Positions 43,327-51,931 of a DNA stretch of 64,000 nt are shown here, in pieces (the first letter of the stretch is position 1; each line of letters begins with the position of its first letter). The position numbers and the translations under genes are program-made. The stretch is taken from contig NZ_PKDG01000015.1 of the NCBI RefSeq assembly GCF_002863005.1, positions 1 through 64,000 of the forward strand. Reading direction: 5' to 3'. This DNA comes from Pseudoxanthomonas sp. (GTDB lineage: Bacteria > Pseudomonadota > Gammaproteobacteria > Xanthomonadales > Xanthomonadaceae). The notes below the pieces were generated by a model. It did not search any database. It had not been told where the DNA came from and was given only the letters and a program-made list of their open reading frames with translations.

Positions 43327-43371
43327 AGTCAGATCGGTCACGTGATCCAAGACTCTTTACAATATAGACCA

Positions 43372-43782
43372 ATGAGAGGAAAAAGACAAGATTCTCGACT
43401 TTTTGGAAAGAATCTCAAGATGGAGCGTGTCCGTCTAGGGCTGAATCAGTCCGCTCTCGCACAAGTGGGAGGCGTCAGCAAGGCAACCCAAGTGGCCTAC
43501 GAGGCTGATAGCACCAAGCCTGATGCCAGCTACCTATCGCATGTAGCTGAGGCCGGGGTAGACGTGCATTGGCTGCTGACAGGCCGGCGTGCGACTGCTG
43601 GGGTGCAGTGGGAGCTGATCTTTGACCTCTTGGCTCTTATAGACGAGTGGATGGTCGAACGTGGTAAGCCAACATCGACGTCGGAGCGAAACGACCTACT
43701 TCGTACGCTGTACGCTCAGTTCTGTACGGACAATCGCATCGACGTTGAACAGATGCGCGCGACTTTCCGGTTGGTGAAATGA
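43372..43782 (+). CDS. XRE-family helix-turn-helix regulator divergent from tnsAB
   Basis: This 136-aa protein has an N-terminal Cro/CI-type HTH (FGKNLKMERVRLGLNQSALAQVGGVSKATQVAYE) and a C-terminal tail resembling phage-repressor-like transcription factors (AEAGVDVHWLLTGRR). The start is ATG 43372; the GTG at 43342 would overlap tnsAB. Its start and that of tnsAB are 45 bp apart and share an AT-rich region, so it is well placed to control transposase expression. This last point is inference. It is followed by a 4-base overlap with a membrane-protein gene. Confidence 0.82.
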   Translation: MRGKRQDSRLFGKNLKMERVRLGLNQSALAQVGGVSKATQVAYEADSTKPDASYLSHVAEAGVDVHWLLTGRRATAGVQWELIFDLLALIDEWMVERGKPTSTSERNDLLRTLYAQFCTDNRIDVEQMRATFRLVK

Positions 43783-44093
43783 GCGATCACGATCAATCCA
43801 GTAGGCCAGGCCTCTCGCCACGTGAGATCCAAGAAGTACGAAGGAAACTTCGTGAGCTTGATGGAAGGCCCTCTCTGGGGAGTCGCATCGGTAAAGTCAT
43901 GTCTTATCCGCCTACCACTTCTGGCAACGTCAAGCGCTACAGGTTCGGCGTCAGTCTTCTACTTCTGGCGATCTTCTTGATGTTGGTGGTTGTCGTGCTT
44001 CCAAGTGACGATCGGCGTCTGTACTTCGCCGGCTTCGCTGTTGTGATGGTCCTTATCGCGGCTTGGCAGATTGATCTGGCGAAGAAGCGATAG
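43779..44093 (+). CDS. Small two-helix membrane protein
   Basis: This is a 104-aa protein. The first 55 residues are soluble and charged (LSPREIQEVRRKLRELDGRPS), then two membrane helices, RFGVSLLLLAIFLMLVVVVL and LYFAGFAVVMVLIAAWQI, end the protein. Its ATG overlaps the regulator stop. I recognise no family; a role with the regulator is possible. Confidence 0.6.
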   Translation: MSDHDQSSRPGLSPREIQEVRRKLRELDGRPSLGSRIGKVMSYPPTTSGNVKRYRFGVSLLLLAIFLMLVVVVLPSDDRRLYFAGFAVVMVLIAAWQIDLAKKR

Positions 44094-44464
44094 CGCGCAG
44101 GCATCACGCTGGTTTACGGCGAACGCGGATTCGGTCCCACCGGGCGGGCCGGCAAGCGTGAAATAGAAGCATGTGCTCTCCCAAGGATCCGTCGATCCCA
44201 CGGGGTGCGCATTGGCAAGGCCGTCTGCGCGCCGCCCCTGACGAGCCGAGTTTTGCACTCCAGCCAGCTAGTGTCTTGGCCATATCCATCACCTAAGTCA
44301 TTGCAGAATCGCGGTAGGCCGGCCCGAATCAGTGGCGATTCGCGTTAGTTCGATTGCGCCAAAGCGCACTTGTTGACGACGCTTGGGCTCATGGTCAAAA
44401 AATGCAGGGGTGTGGGAGAATTGGCTAATCTTGGCAAGACGCCGCCAAGCAGGGGACAACCTAG
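44094..44464. other. 371-bp gap between the regulator pair and the restriction operon
   Basis: No gene seen in either strand that I trust. It holds the leader of the 44465-58731 operon; a TTGACG at about 44374 could be a -35, but no good -10 follows at standard spacing. A transposon end could lie here, but no TGT/ACA repeat matching the left side was found. Confidence 0.5.
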
Positions 44465-44680
44465 ATGGGCACTACCGATTCGAGCGGGGAAATCCTGACG
44501 CTGGAGGAGGTCGCTGCGTTCCTGAAAGCCGGGAAGCGGACGGTGTATCGCTTTGCCCAGAACGGCGATATCCCCGCCTTCAAGCTTGGCGGCACGTGGC
44601 GCTTCCGTCGCTCGGAGCTGGAACGCTGGATCGATGCGAACTCCAACCAACACCCCCCTGCCAAGAAGGGGGGTGACTGA
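44465..44680 (+). CDS. Helix-turn-helix (AlpA/excisionase family) DNA-binding protein
   Basis: This 71-aa protein is almost all one MerR-like/excisionase HTH: LTLEEVAAFLKAGKRTVYRF and FKLGGTWRFRRSELERWID. It opens the seven-gene operon and is directly followed by the helicase (no gap). Small HTH proteins of this kind often regulate defence or mobile-element operons, so autoregulation is likely. AGGGGA precedes ATG 44465. Confidence 0.85.
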   Translation: MGTTDSSGEILTLEEVAAFLKAGKRTVYRFAQNGDIPAFKLGGTWRFRRSELERWIDANSNQHPPAKKGGD

Positions 44681-47600
44681 ATGGAGATCATCGACAACGT
44701 CAGCCGCTTGCTTGGCGACGACCTCAAACGTTCCCTGAAGCCGGGCGCCAAGCTCAAGGTCGCTGCCTCCTGCTTCTCCATGTATGCCTACGAGGCACTG
44801 AAGTCCGAACTGGAGCAGATCGAGGAGCTGGACTTCATATTCACCTCGCCTACCTTCCTGCCGGATGAGGTCACCGACCGGATTCGTAAGGAGCGGCGGG
44901 AGTTCCATATCCCCAAGCTGGACCGGGAGCGCAGCCTGTACGGCAGCGAGTTCGAGATCCAACTGCGCAACAAGCTGACCCAGCGCGCCGTGGCTCGCGA
45001 GTGCGCCGATTGGCTACGGCGCAAGGCGACATTCAAGAGCAACTGCAGCAAGGCCCCAATGCAGCAATTCGCCTGCGTCCAAGCTGACGCAGCGGATATG
45101 GCCTATATGCCGCTGCACGGATTTACCGCTGTTGACCTGGGCTATGAGTCGGGGAATGCCGTCTCCAACCTGGTCAACAAGATGGACGAGCCCAGTTTCA
45201 CCGCGACCTGGCTTAGCTTGTTCGACCAGATCTGGAACGACCCGGAGAAGCTGGAGGACGTGACATCGCAGATCTGCGAGCACATCGCCACCGTCTATCG
45301 GGAGAACTCGCCGGAGAGCATCTACTTCCTAATGCTCTACAACATCTTCAACGAGTTTCTGGATGACATCGACGAAGACGTATTGCCCAACGACCGAACC
45401 GGCTATCAGGACACGTTGATCTGGAACAAGCTCTTCAACTACCAGAAGGACGCGGCCACCGGCATCATCAACAAGCTGGAGACGTACAGCGGCTGCATCC
45501 TTGCCGACAGCGTCGGCTTGGGCAAAACCTTTACCGCGCTGGCGGTCATTAAATACTACGAGCTTCGCAACAAGTCCGTCCTAGTGTTGTGCCCGAAGAA
45601 GCTGGCGGACAACTGGCTCAACTACAACCGCAATCTCAAGACCAACATCCTCGCTCGCGATCGATTTAGTTACGACGTGCTGTGCCACACCGACCTGAGC
45701 CGCACCAGCGGCGAGTCCTTCGGTACGCCGCTGAATCGCATCAACTGGGGCAACTACGATCTGGTCGTCATCGACGAATCGCACAATTTCCGGAACAACG
45801 ACGCCTACAAGGACAAGGAAACCCGCTACCAGAAGCTGATGAACAAGGTCATCCGCGAAGGCGTGAAGACAAAGGTGCTGATGCTTTCCGCCACGCCGGT
45901 CAACAACCGCTTCAACGACCTGCGCAACCAGCTGGCTTTGGCCTACGAAGGCGATTCCGAGAACCTGAGCAAAAAGCTTCGTACCAGCAAGTCTGTGGAA
46001 GAGGTCTTTCGCAATGCGCAAAAGGCCTTCAACGTCTGGTCGAAGCTACCTCCGGAGGAGCGGACTCCCCGCGCCATCTTGGACGGGTTGGATTTCGATT
46101 TCTTCGAGCTGCTGGACAGCGTCACCATTGCTCGTTCGCGCAAGCACATCCAGACCTTCTACGACACCAAGGACATCGGTCCGTTCCCCGAACGACGCAA
46201 GCCGCTGTCGTTCCAAAGCACTCTATCCGATCTGGATAGCTGCCCTAGCTTCAACGAGATCTTCGAGAAGCTTTCCCGACTCAAGCTGTCGGTGTACGCC
46301 CCGGTGAGCTACATCCTTCCCAGTTGCATGGCGAAGTATGCGGAGATGTACGACACCAAGGTGGGCAGCAAAGGCACCTTGCGACAGGCGGATCGCGAGA
46401 AAAGCTTGCAGGCGCTTATGACGGTCAACCTGCTGAAGCGCCTTGAAAGCTCTGTCGCGGCATTCCGGCTTACCTTGCAGCTGCTGCGCAAGAACCACCT
46501 ACGCACACTGGACAAGATCGTCAACTTCCGCCAGGTCGGCGGCGGCAGCGTTGAGGACATGACCGAGGCGCTGGGAGAACTGGAAGCCGACGACGACGAT
46601 CTGCTCGACCTGGAGCAGGGCGCCGATATCGGTGGCAAGGTTAAAATCAACCTAGCCGACATGGACCTGCCCCGCTGGCAGTTCGACCTTGGCCAGGATC
46701 TTGAGTACATCGAGGACGTGCTGTCCCTGATGGAGAAGATCACCCCGGAGCACGATGCTAAGCTTCAGCACCTCAAAGCGCATGTACTGGGGAAGATCGC
46801 TAATCCGATCAACGCGGGTAACAAGAAGGTACTGATCTTCACCGCCTTCGCCGACACGGCGGACTATCTGTACGCCAATCTGGCTCCGGCGCTGTCGGCT
46901 GCGCACAAGCTGCACACAGCCAAAGTCACCGGCAAAGGCTCGCCCAAGTCCACCTTGGCCAAGGGTTATGACTTCCAGGAACTGTTAACGCTGTTTTCAC
47001 CGCGGTCCAAGGACAAGGACATCGTCCTGCCCAACGAGCTGGCGGAAGTCGATATCCTAATCGGCACCGACTGTATTTCCGAAGGCCAGAACCTTCAGGA
47101 CTGCGATTACCTGATCAACTACGACATCCACTGGAACCCGGTTCGCATCATCCAGCGTTTCGGCCGTGTGGACCGAATCGGCTCGCAGAATGCCAGTATT
47201 CAGCTGGTCAACTATTGGCCGGACATTTCACTCGATGAGTACATCCGACTGAAGGAGCGTGTCGAAAGCCGGATGATGATCGCCGACGTCACCGCCACTG
47301 GCGATGACAATGTGCTGTCAGCACAGGCAAACGATGTCTCCTATCGCAAGGAGCAGCTGCGCCGCTTGCAGGAAGAAGTCATCGAGCTGGAAGATTTGAA
47401 GACCGGCGTGTCCATCACAGACCTTGGCCTCAACGACTTCCGCATGGACTTGCTGAACTACGTCAAGGCGCACGGCGAATTAGAGAGGTCGCCCAATGGC
47501 CTGCATGCCATCGTGCCCGCCAATTCGGAGCTGGGTCTACAACCCGGCGTGTTCTTCACCCTGCGCAACCGCAATACGGGCGTAAACCCACCTACCCATC

Positions 47601-47962
47601 TGCCGCAGCACAACCGTCTGCACCCGTTTTATCTGATCTACATGGGCCAAGACGGGCAGGTTATTCACGACCACACCGAGGTCAAACGCCTGCTCGATCT
47701 AGCACGCAGTTGCTGCAAGGGCCAAGACCGGCCATTTGCAGATCTCTGCCACGCGTTCAACAAGGCCACCACCGATGGCCGCAACATGCGCCCCTATTCT
47801 GACCTCCTAGGCGAAGCCATCCGCTCGATGATCGAGGTCAAAGAAGAGAAGGACATCGACAGCCTGTTCTCGCCTGGAAAGACCAGTGCGCTTACTCAGA
47901 CCATTTCCGGTTTGGACGATTTTGAGCTGGTCTCGTTCCTCATCGTACAGGAGGTAGCGTGA
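44681..47962 (+). CDS. SNF2-type DEAD/DEAH helicase with N-terminal PLD-like domain
   Basis: This is a 1093-aa superfamily 2 helicase. Walker A is DSVGLGKT (residues 276-283), motif II DESH (365-368), motif III SATPVNN, and the C-terminal RecA domain ends with IIQRFGRVDRIGS. The N-terminal 240 residues look like the phospholipase-D-like module found in helicases of this type, but the HKD active residues are not visible, so nuclease activity is doubtful. It is probably the DNA-translocating motor of the locus. It overlaps the DUF4391 gene by 4 bases. Confidence 0.85.
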   Translation: MEIIDNVSRLLGDDLKRSLKPGAKLKVAASCFSMYAYEALKSELEQIEELDFIFTSPTFLPDEVTDRIRKERREFHIPKLDRERSLYGSEFEIQLRNKLTQRAVARECADWLRRKATFKSNCSKAPMQQFACVQADAADMAYMPLHGFTAVDLGYESGNAVSNLVNKMDEPSFTATWLSLFDQIWNDPEKLEDVTSQICEHIATVYRENSPESIYFLMLYNIFNEFLDDIDEDVLPNDRTGYQDTLIWNKLFNYQKDAATGIINKLETYSGCILADSVGLGKTFTALAVIKYYELRNKSVLVLCPKKLADNWLNYNRNLKTNILARDRFSYDVLCHTDLSRTSGESFGTPLNRINWGNYDLVVIDESHNFRNNDAYKDKETRYQKLMNKVIREGVKTKVLMLSATPVNNRFNDLRNQLALAYEGDSENLSKKLRTSKSVEEVFRNAQKAFNVWSKLPPEERTPRAILDGLDFDFFELLDSVTIARSRKHIQTFYDTKDIGPFPERRKPLSFQSTLSDLDSCPSFNEIFEKLSRLKLSVYAPVSYILPSCMAKYAEMYDTKVGSKGTLRQADREKSLQALMTVNLLKRLESSVAAFRLTLQLLRKNHLRTLDKIVNFRQVGGGSVEDMTEALGELEADDDDLLDLEQGADIGGKVKINLADMDLPRWQFDLGQDLEYIEDVLSLMEKITPEHDAKLQHLKAHVLGKIANPINAGNKKVLIFTAFADTADYLYANLAPALSAAHKLHTAKVTGKGSPKSTLAKGYDFQELLTLFSPRSKDKDIVLPNELAEVDILIGTDCISEGQNLQDCDYLINYDIHWNPVRIIQRFGRVDRIGSQNASIQLVNYWPDISLDEYIRLKERVESRMMIADVTATGDDNVLSAQANDVSYRKEQLRRLQEEVIELEDLKTGVSITDLGLNDFRMDLLNYVKAHGELERSPNGLHAIVPANSELGLQPGVFFTLRNRNTGVNPPTHLPQHNRLHPFYLIYMGQDGQVIHDHTEVKRLLDLARSCCKGQDRPFADLCHAFNKATTDGRNMRPYSDLLGEAIRSMIEVKEEKDIDSLFSPGKTSALTQTISGLDDFELVSFLIVQEVA

Positions 47963-50121
47963 GCGACGCCGAACATCCTGCCCTGATTGCATGGCCTGAC
48001 ACTGCGAAGGTCAATCGAACCGTTCCGAAGTCGAAGTTCTACGAACACGGGGCCGTAAATTCGCGCCTGAAAGATCTGTTCGTCAAGGAAGTCGAACATG
48101 TCACTTGGCTATACAAGTTGGCTTCGGAAACCATCAACCTGCCTGCCAAGGACGGCGTGTCGGAAATTCAGGTTTTTGGCGTCCAGCTGAAGACACCTGA
48201 ACTGAGTCACGAGGTTCTGCGCTGCATCGATGGGGTCATCGAACATCCGATTCTCTTTGAGCTTTACCACGCCGACCTCATACAGGTAGTTGCCTGCTTC
48301 AAACGCCCGCGCGGCGGAGACGGCGGAGGCAAGCTTCTCCTCTCCGAGTACTTCGGAACTGGTTGGCGGCCCGCCGACAGCCCGCGTACCGGCTTGCCCA
48401 TTAGCCTAAGCCTGAACGTCTTGTACGAACGCCTGTTGCTGCGGCTGATTCCGCTGCCGGCTCGCCCGCGGGAGCCTCTTCGGGCTCTGATCGATCGCCT
48501 TGGAAGCGTTCGCGCCATGGAGCGCGAACTGGACAAGTCCATCTCATCCCTTGAGAACGAAAGGCAGTTCAATCGTAAGGTTGAGCTAAATGCCGCCGTA
48601 CGCAAACTAAGGACTCAGCTGGATCAGCTTGGCTATCGCAAGCTGAGTGCCCCCGCGAACAGAACTGAGCTACGCAATATGGCAGAACAACCAGAGATCA
48701 CCCTGAGTGAGGTCATCGAGTCGATCGATCTGAAGTCTTTGAATGACCTGCTTACACAGGTGATGAGGCAGCAGCAGCAACAGGCCTTGCTCAAGGATAC
48801 GAATCTCGGGCAAGTGGTCGACGCCGTCGTGAATCTCGCGGCGACCGCACCCGCCGACGAAGAACTTTTTGCAGCGGCGATACTAGGACGAGTTGCCGCC
48901 GTTGCACGTGGGCGCGAGAACGAAGTTCATTCCCGCGTGAACGAGCTTTTCACGGGCGAGCCACCATCTATCGAGACCTTGGCGGACGGCGACGCCAAGG
49001 AGTATGCCGCCAAGATGCTGGCTTACACCGAGGCGGAATGGCTCTCCGGCTACTGCGCCCACGAAGCCCTGGCGATTGACACTGCCAACAATGCTCGCAA
49101 GGAGCTGCTTCGAATCCTGCTAAGCAACAGCGAAGACTTGGCGGGCTTCATCCGTCACTTGATCGAAGTGGCGGGGATCGTAAAGGACATCGAATCTCCC
49201 GACACCCGCATCAAGCGCGTTCGCAGAATCTTCGAGTCGATTGCTGAAGTAGTAAGAAACTACGAAGGGAACGTCGGCCTGGAGCCCGGCACCGCTTTGG
49301 CAAGTCTGACTGAAAACTTCCTGCGCGGCGCAACCACTGCAGACACGGATGCGCTTCATGCCAGCTTAGATGCTGCCAACGGCGTACTCGTTCGCGTGAT
49401 CGAGCTGCGCTACTCCCATGCACTTCACGGGGAAACTTACCGGCTATTGCAGGACAGCAAGAAACTGCTCACGCCAGGCCCATGGACACGCTACATCGAA
49501 GCCTCGGCCGTGATCCCCAAAGTGCAGATGAACCTCCTGGAAACAGCACTTGTCCTTGCTCGGCAAAACCGAACCGACAAAGAAATTCTGCGCGCGATGG
49601 AGGCCAGTTGGCCTTCCACGCCAATCATAACCAGTGCCATCAGGCTGCATTTCAAAAAAGCGGTTGATGTTGATCCGGAAGTGGCCGACTACTGGCTGAA
49701 GGTTGGCCGCGTCTCGCAAAGCGAACGAGCTGCGGAGCACAAGCTCGGCAACACTGAAGACCAGCAGATCGGCGAGCTGCTGATCCAGCTCGATGCTAAC
49801 CGGGACAGCATGGGCAAGTTGAACAGTGCCGTCGTGCCTGTCTTGAAGACTTTCGATGCCTATCAGGCTGCCACGGTCGAGCGCGCTGCCACTGGCTACG
49901 AGAGCATCGCTCAAGTCGCCGAGCGACTGGCTCGCATGCGTAAGCTGAGCAAGACCGACCTATTGGGCAGCATCGTCGAATACAACCCCATCGAACACGA
50001 TATGGAAGGCGGCCATCGTTCCGGCATTCGCCGCGTCAAAGTAGTGCGCGACGGCATTCTGAAAGAGTTCGGCGGAAAGATTAAAACACTTGTAAAGCCC
50101 CGAGTTGAGCCTGAGGAATAG
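47959..50121 (+). CDS. DUF4391-containing protein with long C-terminal extension
   Basis: This is a 720-aa protein. The first 225 or so residues match DUF4391: TVPKSKFYEHGAV, EVEHVTWLYKLASETINLP, and QVFGVQLKTPELSHEVLRCI, followed by a coiled coil (about 185-222). DUF4391 proteins are often about 230 residues, so the following 490 helical residues (a region from about 235 with no motif I know) look like an added domain. DUF4391 genes are typical neighbours of SNF2 helicases in type III restriction-like loci. The biochemical role is unknown. Confidence 0.75.
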   Translation: MSDAEHPALIAWPDTAKVNRTVPKSKFYEHGAVNSRLKDLFVKEVEHVTWLYKLASETINLPAKDGVSEIQVFGVQLKTPELSHEVLRCIDGVIEHPILFELYHADLIQVVACFKRPRGGDGGGKLLLSEYFGTGWRPADSPRTGLPISLSLNVLYERLLLRLIPLPARPREPLRALIDRLGSVRAMERELDKSISSLENERQFNRKVELNAAVRKLRTQLDQLGYRKLSAPANRTELRNMAEQPEITLSEVIESIDLKSLNDLLTQVMRQQQQQALLKDTNLGQVVDAVVNLAATAPADEELFAAAILGRVAAVARGRENEVHSRVNELFTGEPPSIETLADGDAKEYAAKMLAYTEAEWLSGYCAHEALAIDTANNARKELLRILLSNSEDLAGFIRHLIEVAGIVKDIESPDTRIKRVRRIFESIAEVVRNYEGNVGLEPGTALASLTENFLRGATTADTDALHASLDAANGVLVRVIELRYSHALHGETYRLLQDSKKLLTPGPWTRYIEASAVIPKVQMNLLETALVLARQNRTDKEILRAMEASWPSTPIITSAIRLHFKKAVDVDPEVADYWLKVGRVSQSERAAEHKLGNTEDQQIGELLIQLDANRDSMGKLNSAVVPVLKTFDAYQAATVERAATGYESIAQVAERLARMRKLSKTDLLGSIVEYNPIEHDMEGGHRSGIRRVKVVRDGILKEFGGKIKTLVKPRVEPEE

Positions 50122-50123
50122 AC

Positions 50124-51872
50124 ATGGAATTCACGAAAGCGAAAATCATCCTCGCCAATCTGCGCGAGCGCATCGAAGTCGGAAGCGACGGCAAGTTCCG
50201 TCTCGAAGGCGTCATCACCCAGCGCGAATTGGAAGCATTGGACTTCTTTGTTTCCAATCAGCCCGACAGCCCTGATTCGCTCTCCACTCCAATCGCTGCC
50301 CCGCCCAGTCCTAAACCAGCGCTTGTTAAGCCGATTGTTGGCTCGACTGCCGAACCGCAGACCTCTCTGCCTGAGCCAGAACCGACGGTGGAAGAGCCCG
50401 TCACGCTGGACTTGTCCACGCTGTCTTTGCCTGAAGCCGATGCAACCTATCGCGTCTGCCTCGACTTCGGTACCGCCATGTCCAAGGCAAGCTTCGTTCA
50501 TGACAACGAAGATGTGGATGTGGAGGACATCCAGGTACTGAAGCTAGGCATCCCTGGCGATCAAGAGGAAATCGACGAGGTCATGCTGGTTTCCTCGGTT
50601 TTCATCGACGCTGATGGGCTCCTATGGTTCGGCCAGAACGCCGTTAAGCATGCCGTAGATGGCAGCGGATCCCGGATCGACAACATCAAGCGCGCCCTGT
50701 CCGAAGGCAACTTGAACGTTCCCGTGGACACCACCTATAACCCGACATCGCAACCGCTCACCTACAAGGATGTCGTCCTCGCCTATCTGACCTTCTTCAC
50801 ATGGGCGATCGGCTATGCGCTTCAGAACGATGTCGAGTCCCCCGTGGTGGCGAGCAATTTCAAGCGGCGCTTTGCCATGCCGTGCTTCCCACGGGCGAAC
50901 GCGCGCATGGTGGAGGGTGAGCTGAGAGCCCTGCTAGGCGAGGCGCAGATCCTTGCTGACACCTTCGGCGATGAGATCCACGCGGGCCTGCCCCTTAATC
51001 GCTTCCTCTCGGCTTTGAAGCAGTTGCGTACCGAGAAGCGCGACTACACCTTTATTGAAGGTAGTGTCACCGAGCCGCTAGGTGTGGCGGGCTCCCTGCT
51101 TAGCTGGCAGGCCAACCACGACTCACTGGCGCTGGTGGTGGACATCGGTGCAGGCACTAGCGACTTTAGCTTGTATCGACTGAAAGTTACCGTGAATGAC
51201 GACGGCAGCATCGATAAGACCAGGACCACAGCCGGCGAGGTGGATGGAACAGCACGCGGCATCACCGAGGCGGGCAATCACCTCGATAAGCTTCTTAAAG
51301 GTTTCATCCTGCAAAAGGCTGGTGTCAGCGGCTCGCACGATAGGTTCCAGAACATCAGTCACGCGCTTGAACGCGACATCCGCGACTACAAGGAGTCCCT
51401 TTTCAATTCCGGGTCCGTCTATGTCCCTCTTTACAACGGGGAGGCGGTGGACGTCTCACTAACCGAGTTCCTGGCATTGGATGAAGTCACAGCCTTCGAG
51501 AAGTCCTTGCGCAAGACGCTGGTCGAGATTCTCGAGTCCGCAGATAAGGAATGGATCAACTGGGTACAAGCCAATCCGAGCCATAATCTCACCATCGTAT
51601 TGACTGGCGGCGGTGCCACCTTGCCCATGGTCCGGAAATTGGCGGAAGGTACGGTGACGGCGCACGGTAAGACCATCCCGGTTGCAGCGGCAAGATCCTT
51701 CCCGGAATGGCTGCGCACCGGCTATCCAGATCTGGAAACCCCTTACCCACGCATCGCGGTCTCGCTCGGCGGCGCGCGCCGAAACCTCATTCGTTCGATG
51801 GGTGTTTTGAAGAGCACCGGCTTTGGCGGAGGTAGTCCCACTCTTGGCAGCTATCCAACCAAGGGCATTTGA
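50124..51872 (+). CDS. Hsp70/actin-fold ATPase-like protein
   Basis: This is a 582-aa protein. Residues 1-105 are a low-complexity Pro/Glu-rich N-terminal arm. The actin-like fold follows: phosphate-1 VCLDFGTAMSKASF (111-124), phosphate-2 LALVVDIGAGTSDFSLY, and adenosine-site LTIVLTGGGATLPM. It lacks a recognisable substrate-binding domain of DnaK, so it is not a normal chaperone. Position between DUF4391 and the methyltransferase, with 2-base spacing, makes it a core component of the locus. An ATP-dependent sensor or assembly role is inference. Confidence 0.75.
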   Translation: MEFTKAKIILANLRERIEVGSDGKFRLEGVITQRELEALDFFVSNQPDSPDSLSTPIAAPPSPKPALVKPIVGSTAEPQTSLPEPEPTVEEPVTLDLSTLSLPEADATYRVCLDFGTAMSKASFVHDNEDVDVEDIQVLKLGIPGDQEEIDEVMLVSSVFIDADGLLWFGQNAVKHAVDGSGSRIDNIKRALSEGNLNVPVDTTYNPTSQPLTYKDVVLAYLTFFTWAIGYALQNDVESPVVASNFKRRFAMPCFPRANARMVEGELRALLGEAQILADTFGDEIHAGLPLNRFLSALKQLRTEKRDYTFIEGSVTEPLGVAGSLLSWQANHDSLALVVDIGAGTSDFSLYRLKVTVNDDGSIDKTRTTAGEVDGTARGITEAGNHLDKLLKGFILQKAGVSGSHDRFQNISHALERDIRDYKESLFNSGSVYVPLYNGEAVDVSLTEFLALDEVTAFEKSLRKTLVEILESADKEWINWVQANPSHNLTIVLTGGGATLPMVRKLAEGTVTAHGKTIPVAAARSFPEWLRTGYPDLETPYPRIAVSLGGARRNLIRSMGVLKSTGFGGGSPTLGSYPTKGI

Positions 51873-51931
51873 TCCTTCTGACTGAACGTGATCAATGCAT
51901 CGCCAACCTCCATTCGTTTCAAGTGAACATC

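Noticed and set aside
38380..43350. CRISPR-associated transposon (CAST)
   Set aside because: No cas gene and no repeat-spacer array were seen in the window, and the TniQ is of the long TnsD-like kind.
43350..44464. Right end of the Tn7-like element just beyond the regulator pair
   Set aside because: No TGT/ACA end, repeated sites or 5-bp duplication matching the left candidate was found here.
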